Made by a program: the position numbers and the translations under genes
The notes under the pieces: generated by a model
Told to the model about the DNA's origin: nothing
What the model saw: only the letters and a program-made list of their open reading frames with translations
Databases searched by the model: none
Shown here: piece by piece, positions 27,255 to 34,645 of the stretch
Layout: each line of letters starts with the position of its first letter
How positions within the stretch are numbered: position 1 is the stretch's first letter
Assembly: GCA_031276785.1 (NCBI GenBank)
Contig: JAISMK010000090.1
Location: forward strand, 1 to 34,645
From: Desulfovibrio sp.
GTDB lineage: Bacteria; Desulfobacterota; Desulfovibrionia; Desulfovibrionales; Desulfovibrionaceae
Length of the DNA stretch: 34,645 nucleotides
Direction: 5' to 3'

Positions 27255-28238
27255 TCAAAAATTTGCGGGCTGCCGCGCCTCCTCTTCAGGCAGAGTCTGC
27301 TTGGAGCGGATTAGCTGCAGCAGTTTGACGCTCAAGGTTTGCAGGTCGGGCTTGACAAACTGGGCGTCCGCCCCCACGGAAGCGCCCTTGTGTTCCAGAG
27401 AATGGGAGATAAGGGAGGAGAACAGAGCCACAGGCAGAAATTTCAAAGCCGGATCCTCCTTGATGTGCCGGCACAGGGTCAGGCCGTCCATGCGCGGCAT
27501 CTCAATATCGGTGATCACCGCGTGCAGGGCCTGCCTCAGCGGAATTCCGCCCTTCAGGGAGGCATCCCGGATCTCCTGCAGTTTGGTCCAGGCGTCTTCG
27601 CCGCTCACCGCCTGGATGACCTGGAACTGCCCGGATTCCTCCAGAAAGCGTCTGACCAGCTCGCGCACGTTTCCGGAATCGTCGGCGTGCAGCACCTTGT
27701 ACACCTGGCCAGCCTCCATCTCTTCCTCAGGCAGCTTGTGGAAACGGATGGCCAGGGCGGGGTTCAGGTCCGCCACCACGTTTTCCATGTCCAGAATGAA
27801 AACCACCCGGCCCTCCAGTCGCACCACGGCCGTGATGGAATTTCGGCTCATGCTCTGGAGGAAGGGGCCGGGTTCCTCGATGGATCCCCAGCTCAGACGG
27901 TGGATGCGGGTGACGCCGGAGACCATGAAGCCGGTGACGATGCCGTTGAATTCCGTGACGATGATTTTGGTGTCCTCGGTGGCGGCGGCGCTCTTCTTGC
28001 CCAGATAGCGGGCCAGATCCACCAGGGGCACGATCTTCCCATCCCGGTGGGGGAAGGCCCCCAGAACCGAATCGTGCCGCATCTGAGGCATGGCGGTGGT
28101 GGGCTGCATGCGGATGATTTCCACAACCTTGGCGACATTGACGCCGTAATGGCCTCTATAGCCGGGTTCATCCAGAAAAAATTCCACTATTTCCAGTTCG
28201 TTGGTTCCGGATTCCAGCAGAATGTTGGTCTGCGCCAT
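27255..28238 (-). CDS. cheV: Chemotaxis protein CheV (CheW domain plus receiver domain)
   Basis: N-terminal CheW-like (LESGTNELEIVEFFLDE…YGVNVAKVVEIIR), receiver VLHADDSGNVRELVRRFLEE…AVITDIEMPRMDGLTLCRHIK. Confidence 0.93.
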   Translation of the reverse strand: MAQTNILLESGTNELEIVEFFLDEPGYRGHYGVNVAKVVEIIRMQPTTAMPQMRHDSVLGAFPHRDGKIVPLVDLARYLGKKSAAATEDTKIIVTEFNGIVTGFMVSGVTRIHRLSWGSIEEPGPFLQSMSRNSITAVVRLEGRVVFILDMENVVADLNPALAIRFHKLPEEEMEAGQVYKVLHADDSGNVRELVRRFLEESGQFQVIQAVSGEDAWTKLQEIRDASLKGGIPLRQALHAVITDIEMPRMDGLTLCRHIKEDPALKFLPVALFSSLISHSLEHKGASVGADAQFVKPDLQTLSVKLLQLIRSKQTLPEEEARQPANF

Positions 28239-28479
28239 GTCTCTTCCCCTTGCACCCAGAAATCGTCTGAGCCCGCGTAAGACAATGCTGAAAATGGCCG
28301 GCCCTGAAGGCCAGCCGCCCCAGGGGCGGCCGAATGTCTCCCGGCAGGGGAAACATTCAGTATTTTTATTTCTTGTAACCCGGAAGCGCGGCCACGGTCA
28401 AATGGCCCTGCCGGTCCCGGCGTCTTTTATTTTGCACGCCGCCCAGGTATGGTGAAGGCATCATTTTCACAGAGGAGAC

Positions 28480-29712
28480 ATGGGGATGAAGATCCTGCAC
28501 ACCTCGGACTGGCACCTGGGGCACTCCCTCTGCGGGCGCAGGCGCCACGAGGAGCACGAGGCCTTTCTGCGCCTGCTCCCGGCCGTCCTTAGCGCGGAAG
28601 GAGTGGATGCCCTGCTGATTGCCGGCGATATTTTTGACGGCGTCTCCCCCGGCGTCCGCACCCAGGAGATCTACTACCGTTTTTTATGCAGCGTGGCCGG
28701 CTCCGGCTGCCGCCATGTGGTGATCATCGCCGGCAACCATGATTCTCCCTCTTTTTTGACCGCCCCCCGGGATCTGTTGCGGAATCTGCATATCCATGTC
28801 TTCGGAGCGGCAACGGGCGGGCCGGAGGAGGAAGTGCTGACCCTGAGAGACGCAAGGGGCGCGCCGGAATGCGTGGTCTGCGCCGTTCCTTTCCTGCGCG
28901 ATCGGGATATCCGGGTGGCGGAGCCGGGAGAAAGCCAGGCCGACAAAGAGGCCAAGCTTCTGCGGGGCATCCGGGGTCGCTACGCCCGCGTGGCCGCTCT
29001 GGCGGAGGAGGCGCGCGCCGCCAGCGGCAACCCCGCTCTTCCGGTGCTGGGCATGGGGCATCTGTTCGCCGCCGGAGGGATCAGCGTGGAGGGCGACGGA
29101 GTACGCGATCTCTATCTGGGCGGCCTGGTCCGGGTGGAGGCATCCGCCTTTCCCCCAGCCATGGACTATGTGGCTCTGGGGCACCTGCATAAGCCCCAGC
29201 GCGTGGGCGGCTCGGACAGGATCCGCTACTGCGGTTCGCCCCTGCCCCTGAGCTTTGGCGAGGCGCGGGAGGAAAAAAGCCTGTGCCTGGTCACCTTTGC
29301 CGGCCGCCAGGCCACGGCGCGCGCCCTGCCCCTGCCTGAATTCCGGCGCCTGGAGAGCATCCGCGGGGACTGGACGGCCATTGCCGGACGCTTGAGCGCC
29401 CTGGCGGCGGAAGGAGCCGACGCCTGGCTGGAGATCCTCTACGAGGGTGAAGATCTGCTGCCGGATCTGGGCCAGGACCTGCGTAAGGCCGTGCGGAACA
29501 CGGGCCTGGAGATCCTGCGGGTGAGGAATGCCCGGCTTATGGCCCGCGTCCTGGGCCGGGACAGGGAGGAGGAAGGTCCGGATGCCCTGGATGTGGACGA
29601 GGTTTTTGAACGCTGCCTTGCCGCGCACGGAATCCCCGAGGACCAGAGGTATGAGCTGCGGCGCGCCCATGGGGAGATCCTGGCCGATCTGCGCTCGGAG
29701 GAAGCGGAGTAG
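28480..29712 (+). CDS. sbcD: Exonuclease SbcCD subunit D
   Basis: MKILHTSDWHLGHSLCGRRR…LLIAGDIFDGVSPG…VVIIAGNHDSP…VALGHLHKPQRVG; start could be 28486. Confidence 0.95.
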   Translation: MGMKILHTSDWHLGHSLCGRRRHEEHEAFLRLLPAVLSAEGVDALLIAGDIFDGVSPGVRTQEIYYRFLCSVAGSGCRHVVIIAGNHDSPSFLTAPRDLLRNLHIHVFGAATGGPEEEVLTLRDARGAPECVVCAVPFLRDRDIRVAEPGESQADKEAKLLRGIRGRYARVAALAEEARAASGNPALPVLGMGHLFAAGGISVEGDGVRDLYLGGLVRVEASAFPPAMDYVALGHLHKPQRVGGSDRIRYCGSPLPLSFGEAREEKSLCLVTFAGRQATARALPLPEFRRLESIRGDWTAIAGRLSALAAEGADAWLEILYEGEDLLPDLGQDLRKAVRNTGLEILRVRNARLMARVLGRDREEEGPDALDVDEVFERCLAAHGIPEDQRYELRRAHGEILADLRSEEAE

Positions 29713-29714
29713 CC

Positions 29715-32700
29715 ATGCGCATTCTGGAGATCCGCCTGAAGAACCTCAACTCGCTCATGGGTGGGTGGAGCATCGATCTGGACCAGCCCGGCTATCTGTC
29801 CGAGGGCATCTTTGCCATTACCGGCCCCACGGGATCAGGCAAGACCACCATTCTGGACGCCGTCTGTCTGGCCCTGTACGGGCGCACGCCCCGGATTCCG
29901 GGCGTTTCCGCCGGCGGCAATGAGATTATGTCCCGCCTGACGGCCGACTGCCTTGCCGAGGTTGCTTTTGAAGGCCAGGGGGGCCGCGTATTTCGCTGCC
30001 ACTGGAGTCAGCGCCGGGCCAGAAACCGTCCGGACGGCGCGCTGCAGCCCCCCCGGCGGGAGATTTCTGATGCCGGCACCGGCATCCTACTCGCCACCAG
30101 GAAAGAGGAATTTGACGCGGCCGTGGAAAATGCAGCGGGAATGGACTTTGAGCGCTTTACCCGCTCCATGCTTCTGGCCCAGGGGGACTTCGCATCCTTT
30201 CTGCGGGCCGGTCCGGATGATCGCGCGCCGCTTCTGGAGCAAATTACCGGCACGGCAATCTACAGCCGTCTATCCATGCGCGCCCACCAGCGACGCAGGG
30301 AGGCGGAGGAAAGCCTGAAGGAACTGGCCTCCGGGGAAGGCGCCCTTCCCCTGTCTCCGGAGGAGGAGGATGCGCTGGCGGCCGCTTTGGAGGGGAAAAA
30401 CGCTCTGGAAAAATCCCTTGCCCGGAAAACCGCCGAGGCGGAGGGCCTGCGTTCCTGGCGGGAGGAAATGGTCCGCCTGGAAGGGGAGAGGAAGAAGATC
30501 CTCAGTCTGCAGGAGGAGTTTCGGCTGCGCCGCGCGGCCTTTGCCCCGCAGGAGGAACGGCTGGCCCGCGCGGCTCGCGCTCTGGGCCTGGAGGGCGGGT
30601 ATTCCGGCCTGATCCGGATGCGGCGGCTGCAGGAGGAGGATCGCGGGCGGCGGCAGATCTGTCTGGAGGAAATGGCCCGCCTGGACGAAGCCCTTCTGCG
30701 GGCCGAAGCCGCCCGCAAGGATGCCGCCGCTGCGTTCGCCGCGGCCGGCGCGGCATGTGAGCGGGCCGCTCCGGAACTGCGCCGGGCACGGGAGACGGAT
30801 CTGCTTCTGGGCGAAAAGCTCCGGTTGCTGGCAGAAGCCCGGGAGGCCGCCGGGACCGCGGAAACCGCCGCAAAAGCCCTGCTGGCCGGACAGGCGGGAC
30901 TGGCCGCCGCCCTGGCCGGCAAACGGGAGGCCCTGGCGGCTCTTGAGGAGCGTCTGGCCTCCGGTCGGGAGGACGAGACTCTGCCGGAAAGCCTGGCCGG
31001 AATCCGGGAACGTTGCGCCACAGCCCGGCTCCTGGCGGATCAGGCCGGCGCGCGCCGGGCGGAAGCCATAGCGGCCGAGGCGGAGGAGAAAGGCGCCTCG
31101 GAAAGCCTGCGCGCCTTCACGGAGCGGCGGGGCAAGGCCCTGGCGGAGCGGGAAGCGGCGGAACGCGCCCTGGCGGAACAGCGCGAGGTCCGATCCGTTC
31201 TTCTGGAGGGCAAGGATCCCGTCTTCTGGCAGGACAGGGAAGAGGCTCTGGCCCGCCGCCTGGCCCTGCTGGCGGCGGGCCGCAACTCAGCGGAAACACT
31301 TGAACATGCCCGCCAGGCTTTGAAGGAGACGGAGGAGGAGGACCTCCGCCTGCGGGCCTGCGGCGAGGCTCTGGCCGCGCGGGAACAGGAACAGCGAAAA
31401 CTGCGGTCCTTCCTGGAGCAGGAACAGGCCGCGCTGGAGGGGGAAACGGCTCTGCGCCGGCGCATCCACAGCCTGGAGGAAGAACGGCGGCTGCTCCGGG
31501 ACGGAGAGGCCTGTCCGCTCTGCGGCGCTCTGGAACATCCTTTTGCCGCCGGCAACATCCCGGCCCTGGAGGAAACCGTCCAGGTCCTCGCCCGGACGCG
31601 CATCCGCCTCTCGGCCGCCGTGGACGGCTTGGCCGCCCTAGGCGGCGAGATGGCCGCCCTGGACAAAGACCGAGAAAGCCTCTCCCGCGAGCGCGTCCGG
31701 CAGGCCAGAGCCCGGGAAGACGCCTTGCGGCGGCTCCGGGAGGCGGGGGAAGGCCTGGAAAGCGCCCCGGACCCGGACGACCCCGGCCTGGCCGCCCGTT
31801 TGTCCGGCCTGATCCGGGAGGGGGAGGCTGAACTGGAAGGGATCCGCCGGATCTTGCGCCGGGCCGGCGCCCTGGAAACAACTTTGGCCGGCCTGGCCGC
31901 CGCGCGGGAGACCGCCCGCGAAGAGGGCCTCCACTCGGAACGCGCTGTTCTGGAGGCGGGCCATGCCGCGGAAGAGGCCCGCCGCGCGCGGGATCGCCTC
32001 CGCCGGGAGGCCCGCGGCCTTGAGGACAGGGCCGGACAGGCCCTGCGCCGGGTCTGGGACCAGCTCAGTCCCCTTGGCTTCGCCGATCCTCCGCCGGAGG
32101 AGTTGGAGGCGGCCTGCGCCGCCTTGGAGGCCAGGCGCCGGATCCTGCTCTCCCGCCGGGAGGAAAAAGCCGCTCTGGAGCGGGAAATCGCCGGCCTGGA
32201 GGTCCGGATTATCCGGCAGGCCGAGCGGCGCGAGGCGGCGGAGGCGGATCTCTCCCGGCAGCGCGGCCGGCGCGAGGCCCTGGCCGGCGAGGCTGACAGC
32301 CTGCGCGACCTGCGCCGGAACATACTGGAGGGCAGAGATCCCGATCAGGAGGAGGAGCGCCTGAACGCCGCTTTGCAGACAACCGGAGAGAAGCTGGAGG
32401 CAGCCCGTATGTCTTTGGAGGCAGCCGAGCGCGACCTGGCCGGCCTGCGCGCCCGCCTTGAGGATCTGGGCCGGACCCTGGCCGGACGGGAAATCCCGCT
32501 CCTGTCCGAGGAAGCTTCCTTTGCCGCCAGACTGCGGGAAGCGGGCTTCCCCGGCGAGGATGATTTCCTGGCGGCTCGGTTGGCGGAGGAAGATCGCCGC
32601 CTGCTGGAGGAGCGGTCCCGGCGTCTGGCCGAAGAAGGCGCCGCTCTGGAGAGCAGGGACGGCGACATGGCCGCGCGCCTTGAAGAGACGGGCCGGCGCC

Positions 32701-33392
32701 GGCTGACGGACCAGGGCCTGGAGGAGATCCTTCTCGGCCTGCGCGCCTTGCAGGAGGAACAAAAGGCCCTGCAGCGGGAAATAGGAGGCATCCAGCACAG
32801 TCTGCTGGAAAACGAGAAAGTGAAACGGCAGAGGGAGGATCTCTCCCGCCTCCTGGAGGGCCGGAGACGGGAATACCGCCGCTGGGAACTGCTGCACGCC
32901 CTCATTGGTTCAGCGGACGGCAAAAAGTACCGCAACTTCGTCCAGGGCCTGGCCTTTGAACAGCTCCTCGTCCGGGCCAACCGCCAGTTGCAGCGGCTGA
33001 GCGACCGCTATCTGCTGCTTCCCGATCCGGCCCGTCCTCTGGAGATGAACGTTGTGGACAACTATCAGGCCGGGACGACGCGCTCCACCAAAAACCTGTC
33101 CGGGGGAGAAAGCTTTCTGGTCAGCCTGGCTCTGGCCTTGGGCCTTTCCCAAATGGCCGGAGGCAATGTTCGCATGGATTCGCTTTTTCTGGACGAAGGC
33201 TTCGGCAGCCTGGATGAGGAGGCCCTGGACGCCGCCCTGGACACCTTGTCCGGCTTGCGCCGCGAAGGCACCCTGGTGGGCGTCATCTCCCACGTCCCGG
33301 CCGTCCGGGATCGCATTGCCGCCCGCATCCGAGTTGTGCCCCGCCCCGGCGGCCGCAGCATTCTCGTCGGTCCAGGCTGCAGAGAAATTTAA
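29715..33392 (+). CDS. sbcC: Exonuclease SbcCD subunit C (SMC-like ATPase)
   Basis: Walker A GPTGSGKTTILDAVCLALYG; zinc hook CPLCG; signature LSGGESFLVSLALALGLS; Walker B LFLDEGFGSLDEEAL. Confidence 0.95.
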   Translation: MRILEIRLKNLNSLMGGWSIDLDQPGYLSEGIFAITGPTGSGKTTILDAVCLALYGRTPRIPGVSAGGNEIMSRLTADCLAEVAFEGQGGRVFRCHWSQRRARNRPDGALQPPRREISDAGTGILLATRKEEFDAAVENAAGMDFERFTRSMLLAQGDFASFLRAGPDDRAPLLEQITGTAIYSRLSMRAHQRRREAEESLKELASGEGALPLSPEEEDALAAALEGKNALEKSLARKTAEAEGLRSWREEMVRLEGERKKILSLQEEFRLRRAAFAPQEERLARAARALGLEGGYSGLIRMRRLQEEDRGRRQICLEEMARLDEALLRAEAARKDAAAAFAAAGAACERAAPELRRARETDLLLGEKLRLLAEAREAAGTAETAAKALLAGQAGLAAALAGKREALAALEERLASGREDETLPESLAGIRERCATARLLADQAGARRAEAIAAEAEEKGASESLRAFTERRGKALAEREAAERALAEQREVRSVLLEGKDPVFWQDREEALARRLALLAAGRNSAETLEHARQALKETEEEDLRLRACGEALAAREQEQRKLRSFLEQEQAALEGETALRRRIHSLEEERRLLRDGEACPLCGALEHPFAAGNIPALEETVQVLARTRIRLSAAVDGLAALGGEMAALDKDRESLSRERVRQARAREDALRRLREAGEGLESAPDPDDPGLAARLSGLIREGEAELEGIRRILRRAGALETTLAGLAAARETAREEGLHSERAVLEAGHAAEEARRARDRLRREARGLEDRAGQALRRVWDQLSPLGFADPPPEELEAACAALEARRRILLSRREEKAALEREIAGLEVRIIRQAERREAAEADLSRQRGRREALAGEADSLRDLRRNILEGRDPDQEEERLNAALQTTGEKLEAARMSLEAAERDLAGLRARLEDLGRTLAGREIPLLSEEASFAARLREAGFPGEDDFLAARLAEEDRRLLEERSRRLAEEGAALESRDGDMAARLEETGRRRLTDQGLEEILLGLRALQEEQKALQREIGGIQHSLLENEKVKRQREDLSRLLEGRRREYRRWELLHALIGSADGKKYRNFVQGLAFEQLLVRANRQLQRLSDRYLLLPDPARPLEMNVVDNYQAGTTRSTKNLSGGESFLVSLALALGLSQMAGGNVRMDSLFLDEGFGSLDEEALDAALDTLSGLRREGTLVGVISHVPAVRDRIAARIRVVPRPGGRSILVGPGCREI

Positions 33393-34471
33393 CTGGCGGA
33401 GGAACCGACCTATATCGCTTACAGAATGCTTGAAGAAGGTACAGTTCCCTTCCATTTCTGCTGGCTGCGCGCCATGGAAAAAGATCCGCCTATTTATAAA
33501 GAACCGCGCGGGCCTTCCATCGTCAACGGCATTGTGGACATTCTGAACCAGCTCGGAATGGGCGGGCTTAATTTTGGAGGTCTTTTCAACAAGGTCATCA
33601 TTGCCCGCAATAAACTTTTTGCTGAAATATATCCTTTGCTTCTGGAACGGGATCAAAGCGGCATGAACAGGCTGGAAAGATTTGACGCCGCCTATAATGC
33701 CCGCATTCAAAAGGCTGTTCAGGATTTTGAAACCATAAGGAAATCATTTGACAACCTAGGCTGTATATGGATTCTCTTAATAAAATTCAGGATATGCTCA
33801 AAGACGCGGCGAAGAAGAAGGCGATGGAAGCTGTTGATTCCAAAGCGGACGAATTTTTGCCGGCCCTGGATGTGGCTATCAGCGTAATCCACAAAGTCCT
33901 GAGCGACATCGAAAGTAATGCTGTGGCTGACGTTGTGTCCGACAGACTCGAGCTAACGCTGGAACGATGGGCATACACTATTGGTGATTTTTTCAATTTT
34001 TACCAACAACCGGTGTCTTATGAAGAAAAAGATCCGTACCTGCGTAATATTTACAGCCTGATGCGGGAGCAGTTGCAAAACAAAAAGCCGCCCAAGCCGG
34101 AGCCTAATGATCTGCCCGGCCATATCTACGTGCATTCAAAAGTGATGATTGTGGATGAAGACTTTGCCATTGTAGGTTCCGCCAATATCAACGAACGCAG
34201 CATGTGGCACGACAGCGAGGTGGCCATGAGCTTCCGTGCCGACAATCAGACCTCGCCGCCTAAAGATCTGCAACGAACTCTATTTAATATTATTTTGAAA
34301 GGGAATATGCCGAAGGATTGGAGCGGCAAAGGAGTATATGAGCATTTAGAAGAAATACTTGATGACAATGAAGATGTTTATAATAATAAAGAACAATCAG
34401 AAAATCTTAATTCTCATATTCTGCGTTTTATGCCGGTGGAACGAGGATTCGGAAGTTTTATACTGTCCTGA
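33393..34471 (+). pseudogene. Disrupted phospholipase D-like locus (single HKD motif; two out-of-frame ORFs)
   Basis: Frame 33393-33887 (…EEPTYIAYRMLEEGTVPFHFCWLRAMEKDP…) lacks a convincing start and follows the sbcC stop in the same frame; ORF 33767-34471 carries [28 protein letters not shown] (HKD) in another frame. Confidence 0.6.
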
Positions 34472-34491
34472 TTTTAAGCCCAGGGGATAAT

Positions 34492-34584
34492 ATGCGCATC
34501 GTCTGCATAATGCTATTTTTATTTTTGGGAACCTCTAAAAATTGTCCTTCCAAACTGGTCATAAACCCAAACGGATTTTTTTGA
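34492..34584 (+). pseudogene. Short ORF with signal-peptide-like start, possibly truncated gene downstream of the PLD locus
   Basis: MRIVCIMLFLFLGTSKNCPSKLVINPNGFF* preceded by AGGGG; ends after about 30 codons. Confidence 0.3.
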
Positions 34585-34645
34585 CGTTTTTTTTGGTTTG
34601 ACAGAACTGCATTATACCCCATATCCGGTGCTTTTCGCTTATTTT

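Noticed and set aside
30300-32800. Low-complexity GAG/GCC-rich stretch as a DNA repeat array
   Set aside because: Explained by the SbcC coiled-coil arms; the zinc hook CPLCG sits at the centre
30260-32897. Ser/Arg/Ala-rich minus-strand ORFs opposite sbcC
   Set aside because: Mirror image of the Glu/Ala/Arg/Leu-rich SbcC coiled coil
1-34645. tRNA or rRNA genes
   Set aside because: No cloverleaf or rRNA-like stretches recognised by eye; a tRNAscan run would be needed to be certain

Overview
34.6-kb window with the gene content and codon style of a Desulfovibrionaceae-like genome (lineage inferred, not tested). The left 9 kb is one tightly packed minus-strand catabolic operon. In transcription order it holds a split UxaA/SuyAB-type lyase pair, a tripartite tricarboxylate transporter (TctC-TctB-TctA), two LarA-superfamily proteins (nickel-pincer racemase/epimerase fold) and a second split UxaA/SuyAB-type pair. 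The two lyase pairs differ at otherwise conserved His/Cys motifs, which suggests an uncharacterised 2-hydroxyacid or sulfonate pathway. The rest is mostly housekeeping: beta-carbonic anhydrase, a Tim44-like protein with an in-frame G11 tract, RNase J, an orphan RND adaptor, isocitrate dehydrogenase, an M48 lipoprotein protease, a trypsin-like protease fused to an LprI-like domain, OmpA, HisD, CydAB, ThiL, a UvrD-type helicase, CheV, SbcD and SbcC. At the right edge is a disrupted phospholipase D-like locus. The intergenic spaces carry a modular family of palindromic elements (modules A, B, C, D). Several copies start exactly at stop codons, and the stems show compensatory base changes. The operon and the palindrome family are the two best candidates for something undescribed.
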